DNA of 64,000 nucleotides from Sphaerolaimus hirsutus (lineage: Eukaryota > Nematoda > Chromadorea > Monhysterida > Sphaerolaimidae): the NCBI GenBank assembly GCA_964036195.1, contig OZ038460.1, positions 10,605,504 through 10,669,503 of the forward strand. The letters run 5' to 3'. The position numbers were made by a program, and so were the translations under genes. The notes beneath the pieces are model-generated. The model did no database searches. It was not told the DNA's origin and worked only from the letters and a program-made list of their open reading frames with translations. Positions 29,301-40,590 of this stretch are shown here, one piece after another (within the stretch, counting starts at the first letter, position 1; each line of letters opens with the position of its first letter).

Positions 29301-32300
29301 CCGGAGCCGAGCTCCTCATTGGCGTTCACCTGGTAGATGGCGCTGAACTCCATGGGCTGCTCGACGCTGGTGCGCGCGCGGGGCCCCGACGGCGGCAGTA
29401 ACGCGCCCCGCAGCGCGTCGTACCATCTGCGGGCGGCCGGCTTTTCACACATCGTGTATGGAAGTGGCAAGCCGACTTACAGCGATCTGCCAACATGGAG
29501 CTAACTATTTGAATATATTTATTTATCTACCTACATACATACTTTGTTTCTCTCAATGACTACCTCCACTTGGTTTCAGTCTAAAGTGTAATTAGCATTT
29601 TAAAAAATCCGTCAATTTTTGAAAATATAATCTCAGAATATCTCTCAAGAAAAAAAAAATGATTAAATCTCTCTCAAAAAACCTGGAAAAAAATATATAA
29701 ATATAAAGATCAGAATTTGAGAGATTTTCTGATATTTTTAAAAATCTCAGAAAATCTCTCAAAAAGAAAATATAATTAAATCTCTCGAGAAAATCGTGAA
29801 AAAATATAAATCTCCGAAAATCTTATTTTTTTCTGAGATTTTTTAAAAAACAAATCTCCCAGAGATTTTTTCCATGCTATTTTAAGTGTAATATCAATTG
29901 CCAAATGCAAAGTGTCAATCAAAAAGAAGATTTCATTACTAAACTTTTGACATTTCGCATGACATTTGACACATGATTTTACACTTTACAGGGTGTGGGA
30001 CTGCCAGGCCAGGTCAGGTCTGCCTACTTTTCAGCTGGCCTACATACAGTTTAGTAAATCTTTTCCATTTTCAGTTTCTCAGTAAGTACCTAGTTGATTG
30101 ACTTACTACAATAATATTGTATTATTTAAGTAAATCAACTACTACAAAACGTACTACACGGCGTCATCCTACTAGTGGCACGCACGACGCACAATTAGCT
30201 CTTCTCTGCTTTTCTTGCTCTCTAAAAAATATAAACATCGCGATGAAAATCTTGGAACCAGAAATCGCTTCAGTCCGTTCATCTAACTGTTGCTACCTGT
30301 TCGGGTCGCTGGTGGGCGCGTGGCCGGTCGGCACCGATTCGGAGCGTATTTCCGCGCCGTTGTGCTGCTGCGGCGCTTGCGGCCCATTGGCGTAATAATC
30401 CAGCCGCTCGCCCACGTAAAATATGAGCTCGGCGGTGACGATCTCGAAGGCGTGCGGCGGGTTGCGGCCGTCCAACGGCCCCGCCTGGTTGAGCCGCACG
30501 TCGAGCACTTGCGACAGGCACACGCGCGTGTACAACCTGTTGCCCTCGCTGTACATGCAGATCGCGTCCGGCTCCAGCACCCACAGGTGCCGCAGGCGGC
30601 GCTCGGGGAACCTATTGGTGAAGTGCAGCAGCCAGCCGCTGAGCAGCTGCGACGGCGGTCGCGAGTGCAGCACGCCCACGGAGCCTAGGAATGTTACACA
30701 CTTATGGGTTTGGTGCGTCGCTAACAAAAGTCATTCCACCGACTGCACTCACCGGGTATGCGCTGCGCAGGTATCAGCTGCACGCTGTCGTCGGTCATTG
30801 GCTGCGTGGACGTCTCGGTGGCCGGCTGCTGCGGCGGCGGCGCGTGCACAGCCGCCGGCAGCGGCGCCTCAGTCGGTCGGCAGTTACTCGGCACCAGATG
30901 CATGCACTTTTTGTGCACGTTTGTTTTGCAGTCGCGGCACTGCATGCCCTGCTTGATGATGCCCATGAGCAGGTTGTTGCACGCGCTACACACCGTGGGC
31001 ATCTTGTAGTTGTGCTCGGCGAATGTGTGCGGCAGCCCCGTGGTCGGCTGCGATTGCAACTTTGCCTCTGGCGTTGTGGCCCCGTCACCAATTTGAGCGT
31101 CGAGTGCCGGCGCCATTGGGCAATTGTTAAACGGTGCGTGCACGCAGCTGCGAATGTAAATATTTATGTACCTATGTTTTTGTTCTGAGCGCCGTGATTA
31201 CAGAACGCTCACTTCTAATACCCCCGTACTATTAATCCTAATTATTTTTTTAAACAGTTACCAGGAAAACGCCAGACTCACAGGGCGAGAAAGATTTGTC
31301 CAGACAGATTTTGTTTTATATTGATAAGTCCACCTCAGTTATCGAAAATAACAAAACCAACTGCTTGTGATAATTTTGATGGCACCTAGTGCAGCGGAAT
31401 CCTTGCCTAACCAATCCAACGAGAATTTGTCCGCATAAATTGCAAAAGGTCGGGGCCATATACGAGTGCAGCTCGGCAGAATGTGGTGCGGTCGGCCTGT
31501 GAGGGGAAAATGGAGGGAATCATCCAATAGGTTCTATAGATGTCGCATAGGGGATACATACACTAGTTGACATCGCAAAACTGTCAACTGAATGTCAACC
31601 AAAAAACACAACATAATTTTTAAAAGCATCACGCTTGTCAGAAACAATGAAAATCAAGTGTCACGATATAAATGTAATTATGCTCTATCACATAGGAATG
31701 TTGAAATCTCAGAATTCACCAAAATCTAGTTGAATTTAGTTGACATTTTTTGCTGTCAACTCGCGTGTGAGAGGGAGCCTTTAAAGCGGGCTTGCCTTTC
31801 GTTGTGCGACAGCAGGACGACCTCTAGCACGGCGCCGTTGTGCAGGTGCATGGGGTCGGTGACCAGCGCGAGCATGTTCGGCGAGTTGTAGTCATGCCGC
31901 AGCAGGAGCACTCTGTCGATGCCGATGTTGGCCCGCTGCTGAGGCTCGGCCCTGTCGAGCAGCATGCGATGCGCCACCTCCCTCACCGAGTACAGCGCCG
32001 CGTGCGGCTCCCGGTTGTCCAAGGCCACGTTCACGTGCTCCACCGCGGTGCCGAGCTGCAGCGTGACGCAGATGCGCAGCGCCGCCGGTGCCCCGCTCGT
32101 CGCCGCCGGGCCCCCTGCGCGTTGACGCGGCGCTGAACGGTGAACACGTGACCCACGGAACACCCGCTCTGCCCGGTGATTGCAGCGAGTTGACGAGAAG
32201 GCTCGATGCACCTGGTTAGTGGCGGCGTGCGCGTGTCGCGTTCCACCTCGAAGCGCACCGGCTAAGATCGCATCAGCTGCGCGCGCCGCCCTACTCGGTG

Positions 32301-32382
32301 CGTGAGCGGCGTGTCGGCCGACGACGCGGCGTCGCCAGCGCGGCAGTAGTCGGCCGAAGACACGTGAGCGCCGAATTCGCAT
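26361..32382 (-). CDS. PRKD: Protein kinase D (CAMK group serine/threonine kinase)
   Basis: Eight exons in consistent phase: 31796 to about 32150/32382, 30753-31147, 30297-30684, 29171-29426, 28714-28908, 28276-28453, 27096-27289, 26361-26654 (828 aa from ATG 32382). Domains: N-terminal ubiquitin-like domain ([21 protein letters not shown]); one C1 zinc domain with all eight ligands ([17 protein letters not shown] onward); PH domain; kinase with [28 protein letters not shown] and GTPAYLAPE. PKDs are activated by diacylglycerol and PKC phosphorylation and act at Golgi and plasma membrane. Oddities: the ubiquitin-like domain is followed directly by a C1b-like domain, with no C1a seen; the first intron starts GC (GAAAG|GCAAGC); the activation loop reads QFRSTMVGT. 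The N-terminal 90 residues are Arg-rich and may be UTR; the start is uncertain. Confidence 0.92.
26700..27083. mobile_element. CCGTATTTCC-family element filling a kinase intron
   Basis: The intron 26655-27095 is almost wholly this element. The left end is a tandem run of about 14-bp units (ACGAAATACCCCC) at 26707-26800; the right end is GAGGAAATACGGTA at 27070-27083. It splits the codons for the last part of the kinase domain. Confidence 0.65.
27328..28231. mobile_element. CCGTATTTCC-family element, TA duplication, host of a nested element
   Basis: TA at 27326-27327 and 28232-28233; ends CCGTATTTCCTCG and its complement. Without the nested insertion it is about 270 bp. It lies in the protein kinase D intron 27290-28275. 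Confidence 0.75.
27356..27980. mobile_element. Foldback element, Mutator-like, 9-bp duplication
   Basis: Two arms of roughly 270 bp form a near-perfect inverted repeat (CCAGATTTAATACTCCCTAC at one end, its complement at the other) around a loop of about 90 bp. It is flanked by CCCCTGGGG at 27347-27355 and 27981-27989. Long terminal inverted repeats with 9-bp duplications are the hallmark of Mutator-like elements. No transposase is present. Confidence 0.8.
28454..28713. other. Kinase intron with a truncated hAT-like end
   Basis: TAGGGCTGGGAATTTTTC at 28468 resembles the hAT-like ends elsewhere in the window and is followed by ACGTTTTCTGTACTTGAGTA-type sequence, but no matching right end or duplication was found. 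Confidence 0.4.
29427..30296. other. Kinase intron, AT-rich with AATCTCTC repeats
   Basis: Between exons 29171-29426 and 30297-30684. At 29600-29870 there are several copies of AAATCTCTCAAAAA and their complements, able to fold into hairpins. The rest is plain AT-rich sequence. Confidence 0.5.
31555..31775. mobile_element. MITE of the GTTGACA family at the kinase exon 1 boundary
   Basis: Inverted ends ACACTAGTTGACATCGCAAA and CTCACACGCGAGTTGACAGC (reverse strand, ending near 31773). The family recurs at 47671, 50640 and 57401. The right end is about 20 bp from the exon 1 donor. Confidence 0.6.
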
Positions 32383-33270
32383 TGTCTCCGCCGGGCGGGC
32401 GGCCGAGCGCGCGGACACGGCTGCTCACGGGCGCGACGCTGCGCCGCATTCCGCGCGCCGCGCGTTTTTCCTGCAAACTTCGCGGCGAAGGCGAACGGCG
32501 GCAGCCGAGTGCGCCGTCCGGCGTTGTGGCGGCAATCAGCGCGCAGCTCATGGCGACGAGTGTGGCCGGCGCGACAATCACTTCAGCAGGCTATGCGTGC
32601 ACGGCCGGAAATGATTCCAGTGGCGACGTTATGGACATTCCGGCCGCCGAGTGCCACTCCGTCCATGTGCAGCGGCGCGGCAATGGCCATTGCCAGCGCG
32701 GCAGCATTTGCTGTTTGTCCGCTGGATTTGCCGCGGCTGCCTTCCTTTCCACGTGCAGCGCGGCGTGCATTTCGAGCGGCGTGGAAACGCGACACACGAC
32801 TCACGCCGCAAAACACTTGTGTAGAATAAACTCGGTAAAAGGGATTTCCAAAAATTTACGTGTTCCGCGAAGCACAAATACTGAGTCTCACTAAAATGTA
32901 GCGTGTCATCTGAACCAGAAAGAAACGTATTCTACAAAGACGGTAAAAAGAGTGTTTCCGTCAAACTTGATCGCTAAATAATTTACCTAGGTATTTACTC
33001 TTGTCATTTTACTCGACATATCGTCATGGGCGAAGTTATGTAAAAGGCTCACCTGGAGGGGGTGAGGATGCACTTCCAGCCACGTCCATTGCGGCTGGAT
33101 TGCGGATGGTGCCGTCTGCCCTCTGCTCAGGAATTTCCCAAAATTAATATTTGATATTAATTAGCAGCCGGTGTTTTCTAAATAGTAGTATTTTGCAGAT
33201 AAATAAGCGTTAAAGACAATGTGTTTTTATTTGAAGTTAGGTAAATACATAACATATCTGAACGACACTG
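32383..33270 (-). promoter_or_regulatory. GC-rich 5' flank of protein kinase D, then AT-rich spacer
   Basis: 32300-32820 is strongly GC- and CpG-rich compared with the surroundings, fitting a CpG-type promoter and 5' UTR for the kinase gene. Several ORFs cross it on both strands but none resembles a protein. 32830-33270 is featureless. Confidence 0.45.
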
Positions 33271-33275
33271 TGCCT

Positions 33276-33612
33276 GTTGGCATGTAAACCCGTTTGGCAT
33301 GTATCAGACAACGGATCAGAGAATTCCAAGGTTTTGACCTACGCGGGGCTTGACAAATAGCAAATCCCTCCTTCAGAGGGATAGATAGCTGAAAATTATT
33401 CTGGGGGCTAGCTGGGGCAAAAATATATGATTTATGGCAAAATTGACAAAATGGGGCAAAATGTAGCGATTTAAGTAAAAATTGGGGAAAAATCACTCAA
33501 TTGGGAGGGGATAGCAGCCTTGGGTTGGATTTTTATATAGCTGTCCAGCCCCTCCATGAGGCCACCACAACGGGTCTACATGCCAAGCGGGTTTACATGC
33601 CAAGCGAGCCTA
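33276..33612. repeat. Dispersed repeat with GGCATGTAAACCCG inverted ends
   Basis: GGCATGTAAACCCG near 33280 and CGGGTTTACATGCC near 33590 are inverted. The interior has the GGGATAGATAGCTG motif shared with 48630-48790, 49690-50130 and 63880-64000. 33613-33890 shows nothing recognisable. Confidence 0.5.
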
Positions 33613-33892
33613 CGTCAAAAACATTACCGACGTTCTAAATACAGTTCACATCTCATAAGGTGGATATAATTTGCCACAGTTCAGACGACGGTCATTATTT
33701 TTACAACAGTAAAAATTGCTGCAATATTCCAAAAAATACGACGAGAGCATAAAAAATAAGCGTTCAATAATTTGTGTTTGAGATTGTTCACCCCATTTAC
33801 TTACTTTTTGTGAACAAAAAAATTTAATCCAAACAGGTAGGTAAATAGATAATATTTTGTGATGAGTCATCATCTATAAATCAATGTATTTA

Positions 33893-34291
33893 CCGTATAT
33901 CCTCGAATAAGTCAGCGTTTTTGAGGGCAGTATTCAAGGGGCGAGTCATTCTTTTCCTCAGAAAACTTGGACTCTATTCATTGTAAATATGAATGCATTC
34001 CGTCAACTCATCTAAGACAGGTATTTAACAGTTCTACGACAACTAAAAGGTGTTTGTACACTGCAAACACATTATGTATCGGCTGTCGCTGCCATACGTT
34101 AACATTATTTTGTATTTTCATCGATCATTTTTGTCAATTTTGTAGCATATTTTTCACCCAGAGGGGGAGTTATTCAAGAGGGGGGAGTTATTCGAGGGGG
34201 AGTTATTATTTCGTCAGAGGTTTTGAGGGGGGAATTATTCACGGGGGAGGAGTTATTCGAGGGGGGGGGGGGCTTATTCGAGGATATACGG
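33893..34291. mobile_element. MITE with CCGTATATCCTCGAATAAG ends, TA duplication
   Basis: TA at 33891-33892 and 34292-34293; inverted ends CCGTATATCCTCGAATAAG. Subterminal GGGGGAGTTATTCGAG blocks resemble the CCGTATTTCC family in layout but differ in sequence. Confidence 0.75.
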
Positions 34292-35196
34292 TACCTACTT
34301 ATTGGCAGTGTTCAGTTCCCTGATATTTAGTTTGTGCGAGAAGATTTTTCGCGGAGCGCAGTTGATATATGGAATCGTACGCTGCCCGATGGAAAGAAAC
34401 ATTTCAGAAACGATGAATGGGGCGACAAAAGGCGTCCAAATAGTGGCAATTCACAGATGGTTAAAAGCGACACCCTAAATACCAGTTTTAGCTGTGAACC
34501 GCCCTCGAGTCACCTACGGCAGCCACAAGTGACAAACTCGAACACGTTGATAATTTTAATAATACCCAAATATTTACACAGAAATTCGAGTGAGGTAGGT
34601 AGCCAAAAGTGCATAAATACGCGGTCGCAGCGCGGACCGGGGCGCGACAAACAGGTAAAGTAATGGTCCGGGCGAGCGTAATGTACGTTCGGAGGGGCGA
34701 CACATCATCGAGCGGCCGCGCGGCACACACCGGGCCGCAGTGCTGCGGCTGGCACCGGCCGCCGAGAAGTGTAAACAGGCGGGCAGGTCGTATTCCCACC
34801 GCTGGCACCGACAATGACAACATTAACACCGCGCCAGCTAGTGTAGCCGTGCGTAGGAGTGGGGCACCAGCTACGACATTAGTCAGTGACTCCCTGGTAA
34901 CCTCGTCTTCAGGGTGATTCCCACTATTAGGCGGCGAGAAACAACAAAAGTCAAAGGCAGGCAGTCCTAAAACTTCACTGAACTCATTCCTTCGGAAACT
35001 GCCAAAATTTAGGTTTAAGCAGAATGGATATTTATCCTTTCAGCAAATCAGCATTAAACGTTATGGATGCCAAAGGTCTATTGAAAACAGCAAGAAATTC
35101 GCAAAGATATCGGTATCAAGTCACTGCAAATCACAGTGAACATTATAGTCGTTTCAAATGTAGGTACAGTTCACTATTGTAATATGTAGTTGATTG
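34292..35196. other. Unassigned region with a GC-rich patch
   Basis: 34600-34920 is GC-rich and CpG-rich, with ORFs in both directions; it could be a promoter island or a first exon but no protein family or clear splice structure was seen. The rest is AT-rich. Confidence 0.35.
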
Positions 35197-36115
35197 CAGA
35201 GTTGGAAAAACGTATTTACGTTTACCCGAAATACCCGGTTATTCGGGTATTTATACTTACGTTTACGTTTACGTTTTCCAAAAATACCATTACGTTTTGT
35301 TACGTTTTCCTGACCAAAATACCCGGGTACTAAGGAAAACGTAAAAAACTTGTGATCGTTCACACGTGCACATGGTCAAATGGGCCGCACCACCTGCAGC
35401 CAACAATATTCTTATGTTTTTGCATAAAGGTAACATATATACATACAAAAAAGCGGTATGAAAAAAGTGACTACACGCTTGCACTTACACATGGAATACT
35501 GGGTACATATTCATAAATGTGTTCAAATGCTGAACACAGAAACATGTTTGTTTGTGGAGCCTTGCGTATACAAAAATTTTTTGTGATGAACTCCGACGAC
35601 GCCAGTTGCAACAACTGTGAGTAGCACACGTTTTGAAACTGGCAGGGCGAGTGCAACCTCTGGTGCAAATCCCAGACTCTGTAATACGCCCTGTAAAATG
35701 TAAAATTCATGCAAATGTCAAAACTCATGTAAAATGCCCAGCAAAATGGCTAAGATTTGCCACCTTCCAGGGCATTTTGCATGACTTTACACACTTTGAA
35801 TGCGATTTGACATTTTACACAGCATTTTACAGGGTCTGGGACTCCCCCAGAATCACCAGCGTAGTTGGATTTGGCCACTTACAACAGAAGTGGTGCAGAT
35901 GGAGCGATTGCCCCCTTCTAAAGGTGAAAATGATGGTATTTTCGAAAGCACAATGGCAAATACTGTGTGTAAAAATTTTTACGTTTACGTTTTTTTTACG
36001 TATTCCTTGGTATTTTAAAAATACCTTACGTTTTAGTATTTATACTTTTAATTTTGAAAAGGTATTTACGTTTACGTTTACGTTTTCCAAAAATACCAGT
36101 ATTTGCACAACTCTG
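35197..36115. mobile_element. hAT-like element with CGTTTACG subterminal arrays, TSD gttgattg
   Basis: Ends CAGAGTTGGAAAAACG and (reversed) CAGAGTTGTGCAAATACTGG; duplication GTTGATTG at 35189-35196 and 36116-36123. Both ends carry runs of TACGTTTACGTTT. There is no transposase. Confidence 0.8.
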
Positions 36116-36635
36116 GTTGATTGAACTTACTACAATAAGTTCAATCAACTACTACACTATGAATACCCAGACACTTCGAATCCTTCCTAAATCTGATATT
36201 GGGAGAATGGTGCTGAAAATAGACTTCAACAGTGGTAAGCAACCAAAAAAAAATTCTCAAAAAACTCTCAAAAACGGCACTTCATCAACAACTCAAGGGA
36301 GAGTTCAGCAACAGAGGAAACATAAAGTAACGCGGAAACGCGTCACATTTTACATAAAGTAACAAAATACACGCTATTCAATTCGAACATTAAATTTACC
36401 ATTCTGATAATAATCGATAGAAAGGAAGGACGGCAGTGACCAAAACAGGTATTTGACACCGGGAAGGACGGTGGCAGTGCCGCCTCTGGACTGGAACAAG
36501 TCATGCAAAGTGTGTGCACTTTCAGTGTTACTCCAAGGTGAAACTACGCGCGTATATTGCATGAAATGGTTACCGATGTTCACTATTCACCTAACTACAT
36601 CGTAAATAAATACCTAATACGTATACGCTAGGTAT
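36116..36635. other. AT-rich intergenic DNA
   Basis: No gene, repeat pair or structural RNA recognised; small ORFs only. Confidence 0.4.
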
Positions 36636-38072
36636 ACTCGGCGTACATGACACTCTGCCGTCGCACTGATTTATGTCTCGTGTTGGAAGCGTGCCAATGA
36701 TTGTTAAGTCATGCGATTTCCGTAAAAAGATGAAAAAATTCATCGATGTGAATATGTTAATGAATAACATTACAACAACAATCAATTTTGTCATCTTTTT
36801 ATGTAACTCGCATGAGCTAACCATCGTTGGCACACTTCCAGCGGGAACCACGCGTGCAGGGTGTTAAGTAACCGGAGTATACAACATTCGACCATGCCGA
36901 GAGACGGTCAAGAGGCGTGTGATTTTGTGCATCTTGACGTCATGCGTGTCATATCATTTTTGCATAGGGCCTACACATGCTAGTAGAGTTGTTAAAATTA
37001 CTTAACTTTTCCAAAGTATATGTATATATGTAAAATACATTTTGACTCACCTGAGTACAGAAAATGTAAAATACTTTTTTGTCTATACTCATGAGTATAT
37101 TGTGAGTAAAATACTTTTTTCAAGGAAAATGTAAAATCGAGTATTTTTTCCAGGTAAATGTAAAACTGATCACTTTTTCCACTGGAAAAAAGGAAAAAGC
37201 GAGTACTTCTCGTCACAGTATTTGTAAACGTTGGTAATTTTTCAGGAAAAATGTAAAAGCTACTACTTTTTACACGTGAGAGCGACTTTTACACTGGAAG
37301 ACATAAAACACGTCATTTTTTAATAATTACTTAGTATAATATTTTTATAGGAAATTGGTATGAATGTATAACTACCTTTTTATTTATCATGGCAACAAAA
37401 AATTGCGATTTGAAATTTCTGAAATACATTTTCTGTAGACGTGTACTTTTCAAAAGTATGCGTACAGGTGAGTACGGGTACTTTTTAAAAGTATATGTTA
37501 ATGTATTTACCCAGTACTCAAGTATGTATATTTCTCGATCAAATGTAAATACGTTTTAACAACTTTGCGTGCTTGTTGACATAATGATTTTGTCATTACC
37601 ATGACAACTTTGTCAACTTTGATGCCAACCAAAACCCATCATAAAGAAATGTCAACACGAAAAATGTGGTAACACGACAAAGAAGTTGGCACACAAGTTA
37701 GCACACATATGCACTGTTTTTAATTGACAATTATTGAAAACAAACAATAGTTAGTAATTTCCAAATTTCAGTTGGCATTTATGGTGCATTTGTCAACTGC
37801 GGTTAACATTTATGATATGTAGTATACTCCGGTTACATTACACCCTGCACGCGTGGTTCCCGCTGGAAGTGTGCCAACGATGGTTAACGCGTCTGAGTTT
37901 CATAAAAAAATGACAAAATTGATTGTTGTTATAATGGTATTCATTCACATCTTCACATCGATGAATTTTTTTCATATTTTTACGGAAATCGCATGATTTA
38001 GTAATCATTGGCACGCTTCCAACACGAGACATAAATCAGTGCGAGGGCAGAGTATCACGTACGCCGAGTATA
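36636..38072. mobile_element. Two inverted copies of a 245-bp MITE flanking 0.94 kb
   Basis: 36636-36882 and 37822-38072 are the same sequence in opposite orientation (TATACTCGGCGTAC outer ends, CCGGAGTATAC inner ends, AGTGTGCCAACGATGGTTA inside). Each copy has its own inverted ends, so this may be two MITE insertions or one composite foldback unit. Confidence 0.7.
36984..37567. mobile_element. hAT-like element between the inverted MITE pair
   Basis: Ends TAGAGTTGTTAAAATTAC and (reversed) CAAAGTTGTTAAAACG; flanks CATGCTAG and CGTGCTTG agree at 6 of 8 positions. Subterminal GTAAAATACTTTTT repeats. Confidence 0.6.
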
Positions 38073-38167
38073 ATTGAGTTTTTTATATTTACAACAAACT
38101 TATCCACTTAAAAATTACATGCTTGCACATATTCTTTCAGCAACTGTTTTTTACTTAGTTGACAAAT

Positions 38168-38692
38168 GAGACGTCTACTTCTAAAAGTTGACAAGTCCAA
38201 AATATGAAAATTTTGCATTAGGCCTAGAAACGAATTTTCAGCAAGAAGTCGACAAGTCCACTTAGTTTAGAGCAAGAAGTCGACAAGTCCATCCTCTTTA
38301 TCCTTTTTTTATGACAAGAAATGTGATATGTTCGTCACGGACAGCTACTTCTAAAAGTTGACAAGTCCATAAATTGCCCATCACGGAGAATCATCCAGGA
38401 CAGGAACAAAAATATTTGTTAGTGCAAAAAGTCGACAAGTCCATTTCCCTCCCCAAAACAGTTTTGTTCTGTCCAAATGGAATTTTATGGACACCCCGTT
38501 TTTCACGTATACGTTGAGAGAAGGGGCTGAAAATTTGAAACTTTATTGTCAACATTTGGAACTTAATGGTAGGCGTGAGAGCCAAATTGGACAAGTAGGA
38601 TGAACCTGGAATTGGATCGGAAACTTAACATGCGATTTACGAAAAATCGCATTTTGTGGACTTGTCGACTTCTAGAAGTAGACGCCTCAAAT
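38168..38692. mobile_element. Second copy of the GGACTTGTCGACTT MITE
   Basis: Ends GAGACGTCTACTTCTAAAAG and its near complement. The interior matches 21636-22328 in the opposite orientation, including the AAATCGCATTTT block. Confidence 0.7.
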
Positions 38693-39356
38693 GCCATTGG
38701 GCATGCATAAAAGTGCCAAAAACATGTGCAGGCATGTGGAAATGTGTGAAATTTGGACAATTCACAACGTATTTATAACATTTCCATTAGTAACTTTGCT
38801 TACTAAAATTTAATGTGGTTTGATGAAACTTTGCACACTTGTAAGTAAAAATAGGTATAATACAGTCAAATCTTCATAGAAGAACAGGAGGGATAAAATT
38901 GTTAAAAACTACAAAAATTGTTTTGCGAAACTGTCACATTCAGTTTACATGATGGTTTTTGTATACAATTCATGGGCTCACAGAAAAAAATTTTGTTGTA
39001 ATAAAAATAAAAATGACAACAAAAAAACTCCAGAAAATCTAATGCGATTGTGTGGGGTCAAAAAGAAAAACAACATTAACAAAAATAAACTTGGTGGGTG
39101 GAGCATAAGTTGTTTTGCATCTGTGAATATTTTTATTAGAAAGAAGTAACGCTAGTCAAGACAAAAAGTTCTTTGCACTTTTGTTCTGTGCACACACGGT
39201 AAAACAGCTGATTATTTTACAGTTATTTTATAATTATCAAATTAAAAAAATCTACGTGCCCAAATCACGAAATCGTTGTAAGCCTGCCGAATTTTTCCGG
39301 ACATGAAATTTAACATTTTGCAGCGAACGAGGTTGGCTGACCAGGTATACTCCAGC
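38693..39356. other. AT-rich intergenic DNA
   Basis: No gene recognised. A 66-codon Lys/Asn-rich ORF at 38949-39149 has no protein-like features. Confidence 0.4.
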
Positions 39357-39730
39357 GACATTACGCCTTACAATGAAATCTACCATAACCCATCTGAATA
39401 AAAGAATAAACATAAACTTTTTCTCATCATGTTTATCACATTGCTTCTACTTTGGTGCATTAGGCCTGCGCACACTAGTTTTCACACGAAATTTCGAAAA
39501 CTCATAAATGAGTTTTGAACATGTTTGAGTTTTCCACAATGAGTCATTTTTAATAGCCGTCAACTGTAGTTCACTGCCACCTCATTGTAGAAAACTCAAA
39601 TGCGTTCTAAGCAGATTTGTGAGTTTTCGAAATTTCGTGTGAAAACTAGTATGCGCAGGCACAATTGGTACAGTTTTCCACGTGACCTTATTCATCAAAA
39701 TATGGTATCATTCATTGTAAGGCGATGTCT
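39357..39730. mobile_element. MITE with a second MITE nested inside
   Basis: Outer ends GACATTACGCCTTACAATGAA and complement (39357, 39730). Inside, 39464-39660 has inverted ends GCCTGCGCACACTAGTTTTC. A relative of the inner element appears at about 24125-24180. Confidence 0.65.
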
Positions 39731-39929
39731 AGTCTAAATATGAATGTAAGAGCATTTTTAACGATGGGAAAACACCGCCCCACAAATTTTTAGACAACCA
39801 AATGCAATAATAATCCACGTAACGTAAACCACAAGGTATTTTTGTAAACTAAAACTCGAATAAACCCCCTCAGGTATTTTGGCGACTTTTCGTAGTCAAC
39901 GGGGCCTGCATGGTAATGCGCAGCAGTTT

Positions 39930-40590
39930 ACTGAGCTGCGCTACGCCCATAGGGGATTTTGGGGTTAGCATTTGGGGGGGGGGGGGTAACCTGTCGGCGC
40001 GTGCTAATAACTCGGGAACCGCTTGAGTTTTGAAGTTGCATGCATGTGGTTAATTATGTGGATGGGGGGGGGAAAGTTTGAAGCGCCATAACTTTTGATC
40101 GGAAAGAGATATCGATCTCATTTTTGTTTCATTGAGTTTCTCTCGATTAGGAGAATAGGATAGCATGTTCAAAAAGCAAACTTTTGCGGAAATTTTGCAT
40201 TTCGAAATCGGGCTAAATTGATATATAAACAAATGTGTATCTCCGATTTGACCTCAGAAATGAACTCTCCGAACATTTGTGATCATTTTAACATTTTAAT
40301 GACTAAAATCGGTTCACAAATGACCAAGATATTGATGTTCAAAGTTTGCATGTTCTCGGTGACACCCAAAAAAACGCAAATGACAGTGTTTTTATAGACC
40401 CCCCTATCTCCGGTCTGGGGGGTCGTAGAAAAAACCGTCAAAATTGTGCGTAGCCCCAACCTAGAACTATATCATATCCAAATTTCAACATTTTTTGCCA
40501 AGCGGTTCCCGAGTTATTAGCACGCGCCGGCAGGTTAACCCCCCCCCCCCAAAATGCTAACCCCAAAATCCCCTATGGCTACGCCCCGAT
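39930..40590. mobile_element. MITE with GCTACGCCCATAGGGGATTT ends
   Basis: About 70-bp inverted ends, including a G/C homopolymer run and GTGCTAATAACTCGGGAACC. The interior has CCATAACTTTTGATCGGAAA, shared with the element at 57507-58767. Confidence 0.75.

Noticed and set aside
32298-32894. Plus-strand 198-codon ORF in GC-rich DNA
   Set aside because: It lies opposite the CpG-rich 5' region of protein kinase D and is Arg/Ala/Ser-rich with no domain; a by-product of base composition.
34609-34917. Possible first exon in a GC-rich patch
   Set aside because: No splice partner, no motif, and ORFs on both strands.
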